Assembly (NCBI RefSeq): GCF_021390645.1
Contig: NZ_JAJEJT010000002.1
Location: 1,984,001 to 2,048,000 of the forward strand
DNA length: 64,000 bases
Direction: 5' to 3'
Origin: Paraburkholderia flagellata
GTDB lineage: Bacteria; Pseudomonadota; Gammaproteobacteria; Burkholderiales; Burkholderiaceae
Shown here: in pieces, positions 1-8,455 of the stretch
Numbering within the stretch: the first letter of the stretch is position 1
Layout: each line of letters begins with the position of its first letter
Program-made: the position numbers and the translations under genes
The notes under the pieces: model-generated
Database searches by the model: none
What the model was told of the DNA's origin: nothing
Seen by the model: the letters and a program-made list of their open reading frames with translations, nothing else

Positions 1-1197
1 GGCCCATGGCTTCCACGACGCGGCATCGAAGTTCAGGCCGAAGAACGCCATTGCCGTACCGTTGTCACTATCGATCTGAACCTTGTAGACGAGTTCGACC
101 GTCAGCACGAGCGCGCCAAGCAGGATCAGCGCCGCGCCCAGCCCAGACGCATAGGAAGGCATCATGCGGTGCAGCTTGCGCGCCGCAATGAGAGGAACCT
201 GCTTCATCAGCAGGCTCGACACGCCGCCCGGCACATACATCACCACCAGCACGAAGAAAAGGCCGAGGTACAGCAACCATGCCGGCGTGAGATTGGACAA
301 CGCCACCGCAAACAGCACGAACAGAATGGAGCCGATGATCGGCCCGAAGAAAAACGCCCCGCCGCCGATGAACGTCGCCAGCAGCACGCCACCCGACTGC
401 GCAGCGCCGACGTTCTCCGCCGTTACGATCTCGAAGTCGATCACCGAGAGGCCGCCCGCAATGCCCGCGAAGAACGCCGAAAGGACCATCACGAAAAAGC
501 GCACGCGCTGCGTGTTGTAGCCGACGAATTCCGCACGCTCGGGATTGTCGCGCACGGCGTTGGCAATGCGGCCGAGCGGCGTCTGCGTCCATGCGTACAT
601 GGCGATCATCGACACGAGGCACCACGCCGCGATCAGGTAGTACACCTGGATCGCCGGTCCATAAGTGATGCCGAGCACCGCATGGCCAACCGTGCGATTG
701 GTCGGCACCCCGCCTTCGCCGCCGAAGAACCCTGGAAACATGAGCGAACTCGCCGCCACCATCTCGCCGATGCCAAGCGTGATCATCGCGAAGGTAGTGC
801 CCGACTTGCGCGTGGTCACATAGCCGAACAGCACGCCGAACAGCATGCCTCCGAAGCCGCCCACCAGCGGCAGCAGCGAAACGGGCAACGGGAAATGGCT
901 CGCGCCAATCTGGTTGAGCACATGCGCCGCCACGAATGCGCCGAGCCCGGAGTACACCGCGTGCCCGAACGAGAGCATGCCGGTCTGTCCGAGCAGCATG
1001 TTGTACGAGAGCGCGAAGATAATCATGATGCCCATCTGCGAAAGCAGCGCGATGGCAAAGCCACTGGAAAACACGAGCGGCAGCACCAGCATCACGAACA
1101 CCGTGGCGCCCCAAATGATCCAGCGCAGCGAATGCGCGGTTCGCAGTCCGTGGCGTTGCATGGCCGAACCGGCGCTGGCCTGAATGAGCGGTTTCAT
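1..1197 (-). CDS. livM: Branched-chain amino-acid ABC transporter permease LivM (3' part cut by window edge)
   Basis: This is one of the two inner-membrane permeases of a HAAT-family importer. I translated it by eye from the ATG at 1197; 399 codons run to base 1 without a stop, so the C-terminus lies outside. The protein is very hydrophobic with many membrane segments and carries family-typical stretches such as LGQTGMLSFGHAVYSGLGAF. The start lies 3 bp after the livH stop, so the two genes are translationally linked. The livG/livF ATPases would be expected beyond the left edge. The substrate cannot be told from the permease. The antisense frame at 68-1306 is a shadow. Confidence 0.88.
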   Translation of the reverse strand, partial: MKPLIQASAGSAMQRHGLRTAHSLRWIIWGATVFVMLVLPLVFSSGFAIALLSQMGIMIIFALSYNMLLGQTGMLSFGHAVYSGLGAFVAAHVLNQIGASHFPLPVSLLPLVGGFGGMLFGVLFGYVTTRKSGTTFAMITLGIGEMVAASSLMFPGFFGGEGGVPTNRTVGHAVLGITYGPAIQVYYLIAAWCLVSMIAMYAWTQTPLGRIANAVRDNPERAEFVGYNTQRVRFFVMVLSAFFAGIAGGLSVIDFEIVTAENVGAAQSGGVLLATFIGGGAFFFGPIIGSILFVLFAVALSNLTPAWLLYLGLFFVLVVMYVPGGVSSLLMKQVPLIAARKLHRMMPSYASGLGAALILLGALVLTVELVYKVQIDSDNGTAMAFFGLNFDAASWKPWA

Positions 1198-1200
1198 CGT

Positions 1201-2148
1201 TCAGCCCTCCCGCTTGCCGAGCAACCCGCGCGGTCGCAGGATCATCATGAGCACCATCAGCAGGTAAGGCAGAATCGGTGCGACCTGCGATACCGGCATG
1301 CGCCACAGCGACGAGAGCGCCGTGCTGTCCGTCACCGTCACGCCGGCAAGCGAGAGCAGATCGGAGAGCGAAGCATCGATCGTGACGGCGAAGGTCTGCA
1401 TGATGCCGATCAGCAGCGACGCGATGAACGCGCCCGGCAGCGAGCCCATGCCGCCCACCACGGCGATCACGAATACGATGGTCCCCACCGACTCGGCCAT
1501 CGAAGGCGACGTGACGAACGCGTTGCCGCCGATCACGCCGGCTAAGCCCGCCAGCGCGGCGCCGCCGCCGAACACCAGCATGAACACGCGCTGCACGTTG
1601 TGGCCGAGCGCCTCGACCATTTCCGGGTGCGTGAGCGACGCCTGAATGACGAGGCCGATGCGCGTGCGCGTCAACACGAGATACAGCGCCGCGAGCATCG
1701 CGATCGAGATCAGCATCATGAAAGCGCGATACTTCGGAAATTCCGACGTGTACACCTTGAACAGCGCCCCGTTCAGTTCGGGCGGAATGGCGTACGGCAC
1801 CGCGGCGAGTCCCCAGACCAGCTTGACGCCCTCCACGATCAGATACGACAGGCCGAAGGTGAACAGCAATTCCGCTACGTGCCCGTACTTGTGCACGGCA
1901 CGCAAGCCGAAACGCTCGACGAGCGCGCCGACACAGGCAACGAGCACGGGCGCCACTACCAGGGCAGGCCAGAAGCCCATCTTGCTGGCAATGGTGTAGG
2001 CGAAGTAGGCCCCCAGCATGTAAAAGCTGGCGTGCGCGAAGTTGAGCACGCCCATCATGCTGAAAATCAAGGTGAGGCCCGATGAGAGCATGAACAGCAG
2101 CAGCCCATAGCCGATGCCGTTCAAGAGAGAGATGGTCAGGAATTCCAC
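1201..2148 (-). CDS. livH: Branched-chain amino-acid ABC transporter permease LivH
   Basis: This 315-residue integral membrane permease pairs with LivM in the inner membrane. It starts with GTG (MEFLTISLLNGIGYGL) and has an AAGGA-like ribosome site about 10 bases upstream. Family hallmarks are the early SGLTLIFSMMGVLNFAHASF segment and the later VIAVVGGMGSLPGAFIASLL segment. Length is normal for LivH, allowing for an insert of about 20 residues near 265-290. It lies 40 bp downstream of the binding-protein gene and 3 bp upstream of livM, so all three are one leftward operon. Family assignment is strong; the substrate is not determined. Confidence 0.92.
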   Translation of the reverse strand: MEFLTISLLNGIGYGLLLFMLSSGLTLIFSMMGVLNFAHASFYMLGAYFAYTIASKMGFWPALVVAPVLVACVGALVERFGLRAVHKYGHVAELLFTFGLSYLIVEGVKLVWGLAAVPYAIPPELNGALFKVYTSEFPKYRAFMMLISIAMLAALYLVLTRTRIGLVIQASLTHPEMVEALGHNVQRVFMLVFGGGAALAGLAGVIGGNAFVTSPSMAESVGTIVFVIAVVGGMGSLPGAFIASLLIGIMQTFAVTIDASLSDLLSLAGVTVTDSTALSSLWRMPVSQVAPILPYLLMVLMMILRPRGLLGKREG

Positions 2149-2188
2149 TGCCCGATGATCCTTGTGAAGTGTCGCAGCGAGAGCACGT

Positions 2189-3433
2189 TCAGCCCGGGCG
2201 CTTCATCTGGCAAGTGGTCGGCTGCGTTGCCGCGGTCGGCCCAAGCTGGACGTCGGTGCGCCAGCCATAGCCGGTGTTCTCCTGGTCGTACTTTACCGTT
2301 TTGCCGTCCGCCTTGATCCATGTCGCGATCACGAGCGACTGCTGCGCCTGGTGATCGGCGGCGCGCATCGTCACCGGACCGTTCATGCCGTCGACCGTCA
2401 TGCCTTCCAGGGCCTTGGCCACCTTGACGGGATCGGTCGACTTCGTTGCGTTCATTGCCTTGCTCAACATTTCGATGGCGGCATAGGCCGTCGCCAGGTA
2501 GTAGTCGTCGTTGTACTTCTTCTTGAATCCCTCGATGATCTGGCCAACCACCGGCGGGTTGTTCGCCGTGTTCGGGCCGAACACGCCCACGTATTTCACG
2601 TGGTCGGCGCCGGACGCGCCCATGGCCGTCGGCACGCCGGTCGTGCCTGCGTAATAGGTATAGAAGTTGGACGTCACGCCCGCGTCCTTGCTGGCCTTGA
2701 CGAGCAGCGCGAGGTCGCTGCCCCAGTTGCCCGTGATCACCGTATCGGCGCCGGATGCCTTGATCTTGGTGGCGTAAGGCGAGAAGTCCTTCACGCGCGC
2801 GAGCGGATGAAAATCGTCGCCGACGATCACGATATCCGGGCGCTTGTTCTTCAGGTCCTCGCGCGCCACGCGCGAGACGTCGTGACCAAACGAGTAGTCC
2901 TGATTGATGAGGTAGACCTTCTTGATGTCCTTGTCGCGGGCGAGGAACGTGGTGAGCGCATCCATCTTCATGTCGGCGTTCGCGTCGAAGCGGAAGTGCC
3001 AGTAGTCGCAGCGGGCGTTGGTCATGGCCGGATCCACCGCGGCGTAGTTCAGATAGACGATTTCCTTGCCCGGATTACGCGAGTTGTACTTGGCGACCGC
3101 ATCCTCCAGCGCGAGGCCTACCGACGACCCATTACCCTGCACGATATAGCGAATGCCCTGGTCGGCGGCCTGACTCAGCACGGTCAGGCTTTCCTGCGGT
3201 GAAAGCTTGTTGTCGAATCCCACCACCTCGAACTTCGTGCCGTTTGCCCAGTTATGCTCATTGGCGAATTCGGCCGTGTATTGCCAGCTGTGCAACTGAT
3301 TCGTTCCGAGAGATGCCATCAAGCCGGACAGCGGATCGATGAAGGCAATCTTGACAGTCTCCGCTTGCGCGGCCCCTGCTACCAACGCTGACGATACAAC
3401 CGCACCAACCAGCAACGAGCGCAACATCCTCAT
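2189..3433 (-). CDS. ABC transporter periplasmic substrate-binding protein, branched-chain amino-acid type
   Basis: This 414-residue periplasmic ligand-binding protein (Peripla_BP_6 fold) would deliver substrate to LivHM. I prefer the ATG at 3433 over an upstream in-frame codon because AGGAGA lies 8 bases before it and the protein then opens directly with a signal peptide (MRMLRSLLVGAVVSSALVAG) cut after AQA. The mature part shows the type I binding-protein pattern: VKIAFIDPLSG at the start, the VYLINQDYSFG strand and a YAAIEMLSKAM helix near the end. Ligands of this family include branched-chain amino acids, amides, urea and aromatic acids. Nothing here decides which. The 281-bp region upstream holds no convincing gene. 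Confidence 0.9.
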   Translation of the reverse strand: MRMLRSLLVGAVVSSALVAGAAQAETVKIAFIDPLSGLMASLGTNQLHSWQYTAEFANEHNWANGTKFEVVGFDNKLSPQESLTVLSQAADQGIRYIVQGNGSSVGLALEDAVAKYNSRNPGKEIVYLNYAAVDPAMTNARCDYWHFRFDANADMKMDALTTFLARDKDIKKVYLINQDYSFGHDVSRVAREDLKNKRPDIVIVGDDFHPLARVKDFSPYATKIKASGADTVITGNWGSDLALLVKASKDAGVTSNFYTYYAGTTGVPTAMGASGADHVKYVGVFGPNTANNPPVVGQIIEGFKKKYNDDYYLATAYAAIEMLSKAMNATKSTDPVKVAKALEGMTVDGMNGPVTMRAADHQAQQSLVIATWIKADGKTVKYDQENTGYGWRTDVQLGPTAATQPTTCQMKRPG

Positions 3434-3714
3434 GGACTGTCTCCTTTGTTTGGGCATTTCTTATCGTGCGTGAAAATTTCTGTCCGACCGTGCGATTTTT
3501 CGCTATATCAACACATTCCCGACGCGAATGACAGCACTCCAGGGAAATCGCTGAGGCGGTGAGGCATAGCGAGCCGCAGCGACTTGCTTACGGTTCGCTT
3601 GGGTCCGTTCGTGAGACTGAACGCCGCGTACGGCCGTTTTGATAATAGAAACCGGGTGGCCGCAGCGCGAGGCCGAATTTGAACAGAATCAGACGCGCGG
3701 CCCGTGCGAGGCGC

Positions 3715-4686
3715 TCAGGCGCGGCGCAAGCGAGGCTTGCCGCTCGTCGTTCGCCGCGCAAGCTCGAGAGAAGGCGAGCGCTCGGTAAGGGACGGCGCAA
3801 CATGATCCTCGGCGCGCTTCGCGAGCGTGAATTGCTGCCGGTACGCGACTGGCGTCAACGCTTTTGTGGCCTTGAACTGCCGGTTGAAGTTCGCGGCGTT
3901 GGGAAAGCCTGACCGGGCGGCGATAACGGAGACGGGCATCTGCGTGTCGGTCAACATCCGGCAGGCATGGCCGATTCGAACCCGCGCGATGTACTGCCCC
4001 ACGCTTTCGCCCGTGTGCTGCACGAAGTGCCTCGTCAGCGTGCGCTCAGAAAGACCCGCAGCCTTGGCGAGCGCCGAAAGCCGCAACGGTTGCGAGAACT
4101 GCGTTTCGATCAGCGCGAGAACGCGGTTCAACTGCTCAGGCTCATAGCCTGACGATGCGCCAACGCGGCCCTCGAACGCGCTGGGCGTCGCTAGCTGGGT
4201 GGCAGGCAAATCGGTCAACCAGACCAGGATATCCAGCACGGCAGCCAGACGCTCACGCGGCTGCGCCGACAATAGACGGTCCAGATAGCCGCGCATATGC
4301 GCTCCGGCGCCTTCTTCGAAAACCAGTCCGCAGGCCGCGCGACGCAACAGGTTGCGCAGGCTCGCATATTCGGGGCAAACGTCGGCGAGGCGCTGCACCC
4401 AGTTGCCTTCGAACCAGATGACGACGGCCACCTGCGAGTCCGCCGGGTCGATCGAGCGATTGGACGACCAGGTGTGCGGCATGTCCGGCGGGACGAGGAC
4501 GAGATCGTCGGCGCCATAAACGGTGACCGAGTCGCCGATATAACGCTTGCCCTGGCTGTTCATCGTCAGCGTGAGTTCGTATTCCGGGTGGTGATGCCAC
4601 TCGAATGGAATGCGCGGCAAGCGCCGGTGGTAAACCCGCACCGAACAGCTGCTGCCGAAGTCGACGTGCTCGTACGCTGCTTTCAT
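3715..4686 (-). CDS. AraC-family transcriptional regulator with N-terminal cupin
   Basis: This is a 323-residue regulator. The N-terminal part (about 1-110) is a cupin-like sensor with a FEWHHHPEYELTL histidine motif and PPDMPHTWSS. The C-terminal AraC double helix-turn-helix spans about 190-290 (LSALAKAAGLSERTLTRHF, then ISVIAARSGFPNAANFNRQF). The tail after about 290 is basic and rather long. It is transcribed away from the DUF1479 gene at 4786 across a 99-bp gap, the usual arrangement of a local activator and its target. The ABC importer downstream could also be a target. The inducer is unknown. Confidence 0.9.
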   Translation of the reverse strand: MKAAYEHVDFGSSCSVRVYHRRLPRIPFEWHHHPEYELTLTMNSQGKRYIGDSVTVYGADDLVLVPPDMPHTWSSNRSIDPADSQVAVVIWFEGNWVQRLADVCPEYASLRNLLRRAACGLVFEEGAGAHMRGYLDRLLSAQPRERLAAVLDILVWLTDLPATQLATPSAFEGRVGASSGYEPEQLNRVLALIETQFSQPLRLSALAKAAGLSERTLTRHFVQHTGESVGQYIARVRIGHACRMLTDTQMPVSVIAARSGFPNAANFNRQFKATKALTPVAYRQQFTLAKRAEDHVAPSLTERSPSLELARRTTSGKPRLRRA

Positions 4687-4785
4687 GGCCGAAACTACAA
4701 AAAGATTGACCCGATAATATCACTGCCCAAGGCCACGCCGGCGTACGCTCCTATCATTCGAAATCACCACGGTGGAGACAAGCAA

Positions 4786-6030
4786 ATGGCTTTGCATATC
4801 GACGACCTGCCAGCGGCTATCCGCCGGGCGAAGCAGGAACTGCGGGAGAGACTGCCCAACTACAAGGCCGTGTTCGCCGAGGTCGAATCGGCCATGCAAG
4901 AGGAGGCGCATCGCATCGCGCAGCTTCGCGACCGGGGTCAGCCCGTCATCCCCGAAATCGCGTTCGGGGACATCGCCGGCAATCGGGTTAGCGCGGAGCA
5001 GATCGCGCTCGTGAAGGCGCGCGGCGCCTGTGTTATTCGCCAGGTATTCGACCGCTCGCTCGTTGAGCAGTGGGACGCCGACATTGCGGACTATGTCGAG
5101 CGAAACGATCTCGACCGCAAGCTGCTCCATCGCGCCGAAGACAAATACTTCGGCCAACTGGCCTCGAGCAAGCCACAGATCTACGGCGTCTACTGGTCAA
5201 AGCCGCAAGTGCTCGCGCGCCAGTCGCAGGAACTGACGCAGGCGCGCGTGTTCCTGAACCGGCTATGGCTCACCGAGAGCGAAGGCCGCGTGCATTTCGA
5301 CCCGAATCATGTGCCGGCTTATGCAGACCGGCTGCGCCGCCGGCCGCCTGGCTCCGAATCGCTGGGACTCTCGGCCCACTGCGACGGCGGTTCGGTCGAG
5401 CGCTGGATCGAAGCGAACTTCCGCAACGTCTACCGCCACGTCTTCTCCGGAAACTGGCGCGACTACGACGCGTTCGACGCGGCGTGGCGCACTGACGTCG
5501 AAGAGATTCCATCACCCGCTGTCTGCTCGATGTTCCGCACGTTTCAGGGCTGGACGGCGCTCACGCAGCAAGGCCCAGGCGACGGCACGCTGCAACTCGT
5601 GCCCATTGCGAACGCGATGGTCTATATCCTGCTGCGCGCGCTGCAGGACGACATTGCCGACGACGACCTGTGCGGCGCGATGCCGGGCCGGGCGCTGTCG
5701 ATCAAGCCGGAGTATCACGCGCCGCTTTTCCACGCGCTTTCGTCGATTCCCCTGATGCAGCCAGGCGACACCGTCTTCTGGCATAGCGACGTCATTCATG
5801 CCGTGGAAGATGCGCATCGCGGCAAGGGCTATAGCAACGTGATGTACATCGCTTCGGCGCCGTCGTGCGCCAAGAACGATGCGTATCTTGCGCGGCAGCT
5901 GCCGAGCTTCCTCGAAGGCAAGAGTCCGCCCGATTTCCCGACGGACCATTTTGAAGTCGATTTCGCTGGCCGCGCAACGGTCGATGATCTGACGCCGCTC
6001 GGACGCACGCAGATCGGGATGAAGACCTAG
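4786..6030 (+). CDS. ybiU: DUF1479 family protein (YbiU-like), probable Fe(II)/2-oxoglutarate-type oxygenase
   Basis: This 414-residue protein is recognisable as the YbiU/DUF1479 family, of normal length. The ATG at 4786 follows GGTGGAG; a longer in-frame extension upstream is judged non-coding because it runs antisense through the araC gene. Residues compatible with a non-haem iron centre are visible: an H-x-D in LGLSAHCDGGSVERW and a distal histidine in FWHSDVIHAVEDAH, which is the pattern of 2-oxoglutarate-dependent dioxygenases. No reaction is established for the family as far as I know. The divergent AraC gene is the likely regulator. Its 3' end lies 13 bp from the convergent histidine-kinase gene. 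Confidence 0.88.
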   Translation: MALHIDDLPAAIRRAKQELRERLPNYKAVFAEVESAMQEEAHRIAQLRDRGQPVIPEIAFGDIAGNRVSAEQIALVKARGACVIRQVFDRSLVEQWDADIADYVERNDLDRKLLHRAEDKYFGQLASSKPQIYGVYWSKPQVLARQSQELTQARVFLNRLWLTESEGRVHFDPNHVPAYADRLRRRPPGSESLGLSAHCDGGSVERWIEANFRNVYRHVFSGNWRDYDAFDAAWRTDVEEIPSPAVCSMFRTFQGWTALTQQGPGDGTLQLVPIANAMVYILLRALQDDIADDDLCGAMPGRALSIKPEYHAPLFHALSSIPLMQPGDTVFWHSDVIHAVEDAHRGKGYSNVMYIASAPSCAKNDAYLARQLPSFLEGKSPPDFPTDHFEVDFAGRATVDDLTPLGRTQIGMKT

Positions 6031-6043
6031 TGCGGCTGCAACG

Positions 6044-7780
6044 TCATTCGGTCGTGTTGAGCGCGTTGCGCACCGCAACGGCAAGCTCGTCGAATCGATA
6101 AGGCTTGCTAATGAGCGCGACGCCTTCGTCGAGCTTGCCGTCGTGGAAAATGACGTCGCGCGTGTAGCCGGAGGCGAACAGGACCTCGGCGTAATAAGGC
6201 GGCCCGCTGGCAATGCGAGCGAGTTCGCTGCTTCTCACCGTGCCGGGCGTCACGACATCGGTGAACAGCAGGTCGAAGTGCTGGCCGCTCTGGATCAGCT
6301 TGAGCGCGCTCTCGCCGTCTTGTGCGGAGAGCACCTTGTAGCCGAGCTGCGCCAGCATTTCGATCGCGGCAATGCGAACTTCGGCGTCGTCTTCGACAAC
6401 GAGAATCGTCTCGCCGCCGCGCTCCTGTCTCGCAACGGTCGGCTTGTAAGCGTCGTATTCCGCTTCCAGGCTGCGCGGGAAATAGAGGCTGACCGTGGTG
6501 CCCTGGCCTTCCGTGCTTTCAATGAAGACGTGGCCCGAACTCTGCGCCACGAACCCATGCACCATGCTCAAGCCTAGCCCCGTGCCCTGACCCTCGGCCT
6601 TCGTGGTGAAGAACGGTTCGAACACGCGCGCTTTTACGTGGTCGGGCATGCCCCTGCCCGAGTCTGAAACGCGCAGGCGAACGTATTCGCCCTCGGGCAC
6701 ACCGTCGCGGCGCGCCTCTTCGTCGTCCTGTGCATCGACGTTCGCGAGACACACGCCGATGTGTCCGGGTCCGTCTATCGCGTCGCGCGAGTTGATGACC
6801 AGATTCAACAGCGCGCTTTCCAGCTGACTGCGGTCCGCACAAATGTTCCAGCTCTCTTGCGCCGGCACGATGGCAAGTTCGATCGTCTCAGGCAACGTGC
6901 GGTGAAGCATCTCGGCCATGCCTTCGACCAGCCGGAAGGGATTCAGAACGGCTGGCGCGAGCGGTTGCCTGCGCGCGAAGGCCAGCAATTGCGCGGCAAG
7001 CTTCGCGCCGCGCGACACCGCATTGCTGACCGCAGCCACACGCCGCTCGAGCGCTTCGTTGCCTTTCGTCGAAAGCTCGATGAGCTGCAGGTTGGCGGAG
7101 ATGACCTGCAAGACGTTGTTGAAATCGTGCGCCACACCGCCCGTGAGACTGCCGATCGCCTCGAGTTTTTGCGCCTGACGCAGCCGCTCCTCCATCGCGA
7201 CGCGCGCGCCCACTTCCTCGGCTACGCGCTGCTCGAGTGTCTGGGTCAGTTGCAGCAGCGCGTCTTCAGCTACCTTGCGCTGCTTTTCAGCCAGTTTCTT
7301 CGCCGTCGTTTCGAACACGATGGCGATGACGCCCGCCGGCCGCTCGTCGTCTTCGAAAACCGGGCTATAGCTCAGGTCCAGCCAGACGTCTTCGGCGTGA
7401 CCCTCGCGATACAGCACGAGCACCTTGTCCTGAAAGGTCAGGGTCCCGCCGGCGAGGCACGTATCGACGACATTCCGGTTGAACGCCGCCACCTCCGGCC
7501 AGCCGGTTTCGACCGGCTTGCCCAGCAGGAACGGATGCCGGCCGCCCGCGAAAAACGCATAGGCGTCGTTGTAGACCATCGTGCCTTCGTGGCCCCACAG
7601 CATGACGAGCGGCGAAGGCGAGGCGAGAAGCATGTTGATCGCGGCAACGAGGCTCGCCGACCAGGTTTCGCGCGGGCCGAGCGCCGTATTGCTCCAGTCG
7701 AATGCGGCGATGCGCTCCGCCATTTCACCCGGCCAACGGGTCGATGGGCGCTCGATTCGCGGTGGAACTTCCTTGTTCAT
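6044..7780 (-). CDS. Hybrid sensor histidine kinase (PAS-HisKA-HATPase-REC)
   Basis: This is a 578-residue soluble hybrid kinase when started at the ATG at 7780 (MNKEVPPR); a TTG at 7873 would add 31 residues. There are no membrane segments. The order is: a PAS-like sensor (FDWSNTALGPRETWSASL, a motif common to this kinase group), a coiled linker, the phosphoacceptor H-box GGVAHDFNNVLQVISANL, N-box LLNLVINSRDAIDG, G-boxes DSGRGMP and GTGLGLSMVHGF, then a C-terminal receiver (ILVVEDDAEVRIAA, acceptor Asp in FTDVV, Lys in ISKPYRF). There is no DNA-binding output, so signalling must pass onward, possibly to the small receiver just upstream. The stimulus is unknown. Confidence 0.9.
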   Translation of the reverse strand: MNKEVPPRIERPSTRWPGEMAERIAAFDWSNTALGPRETWSASLVAAINMLLASPSPLVMLWGHEGTMVYNDAYAFFAGGRHPFLLGKPVETGWPEVAAFNRNVVDTCLAGGTLTFQDKVLVLYREGHAEDVWLDLSYSPVFEDDERPAGVIAIVFETTAKKLAEKQRKVAEDALLQLTQTLEQRVAEEVGARVAMEERLRQAQKLEAIGSLTGGVAHDFNNVLQVISANLQLIELSTKGNEALERRVAAVSNAVSRGAKLAAQLLAFARRQPLAPAVLNPFRLVEGMAEMLHRTLPETIELAIVPAQESWNICADRSQLESALLNLVINSRDAIDGPGHIGVCLANVDAQDDEEARRDGVPEGEYVRLRVSDSGRGMPDHVKARVFEPFFTTKAEGQGTGLGLSMVHGFVAQSSGHVFIESTEGQGTTVSLYFPRSLEAEYDAYKPTVARQERGGETILVVEDDAEVRIAAIEMLAQLGYKVLSAQDGESALKLIQSGQHFDLLFTDVVTPGTVRSSELARIASGPPYYAEVLFASGYTRDVIFHDGKLDEGVALISKPYRFDELAVAVRNALNTTE

Positions 7781-7956
7781 GACGCGACTCTGCTCAGAGG
7801 AGACGGTGCGGGATTCCGGAACGACGATGTTCGTGGAGATTCGAAGCCGCCACGAGTGAGACAGTGTGCGCAATTATTGTTCCGGCTCCCCGCGGGCCTC
7901 GTCAAGCTGGCGACAACGCGCAACCGGCGCCAATACGTCAGCCGCTCGGACCGGCG

Positions 7957-8307
7957 TCACAGGCAGGCCAACAGGTCTTCGAGCCGCACCGGTTTCGTCA
8001 GACATTTGTCGAAACCGGCTGCTGCGGCCCTGGCCGCGATGTCCGGGTCGATGTGCCCCGATAGCAAAACGTACCGGGTATTCAAAAGAGCGGGGTTCCG
8101 CCGAAGCTGGCCCACCAGTTCGCCGCCGCTCATGTCTGGAAGTTTCCAGTCCACAAAGGCGAGTTCGGGAAGGAACGACCCAGCAACGAGCACGGCCTCT
8201 TGCCCATCTGCGGCGCATCGGGCTTGATGACCTTCGAACTCGACGAGCGCCGCCAGTGCATCTGCGACGTCGCGGTTGTCGTCGACAAGCAAGATTCGTT
8301 TTGGCAT
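7957..8307 (-). CDS. Single-domain response regulator (receiver only)
   Basis: This is a 116-residue receiver domain with no output domain. The start is set at MPKRILLVDDNRD (ATG 8307), which opens directly with the first beta strand; longer in-frame forms add unrelated sequence. The acidic pair is in LLVDDN, the acceptor Asp in LAFVDWKLPDMSG, a Ser in VLLSGH and the conserved Lys in CLTKPVRLEDLL. It lies just upstream of and in the same direction as the hybrid kinase, so the two probably form a phosphorelay pair. An adaptor or phosphate-sink role is as likely as direct regulation. Confidence 0.88.
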   Translation of the reverse strand: MPKRILLVDDNRDVADALAALVEFEGHQARCAADGQEAVLVAGSFLPELAFVDWKLPDMSGGELVGQLRRNPALLNTRYVLLSGHIDPDIAARAAAAGFDKCLTKPVRLEDLLACL

Positions 8308-8455
8308 CGGGCGCAAAAGCTGGCTGGAGCGGGGGCGCGACACAGACGCCTTGCCCCGTGGTTCGTCTTCGAGTGTACCCGGATTGAGCCACTTGCAGCC
8401 CTCACGCCGTCTCACTTCGGGGATCAAAGCTCGGGGACGACAACGGCGCAGGAGA

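Noticed and set aside
68..1306. 412-residue open frame antiparallel to nothing obvious at the left end
   Set aside because: It is an out-of-frame reading of livM on the same strand. The livM frame gives clean membrane segments, whereas this one is Arg/His/Ala-rich without any family pattern.
169..1545. Long plus-strand frame over the liv genes
   Set aside because: Arg/His-rich antisense shadow produced by high GC. The same explains frames such as 9542-11689, 21969-23870, 32312-34447 and 57341-59422.
3434..3714. Small open frames between the binding-protein and araC genes
   Set aside because: Short Arg/Ala-rich translations without ribosome sites; they overlap the araC 3' end in antisense.
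4297..4785. In-frame upstream extension of the DUF1479 gene
   Set aside because: It runs antisense through the araC gene, while GGTGGAG before the ATG at 4786 gives a good start and normal family length.
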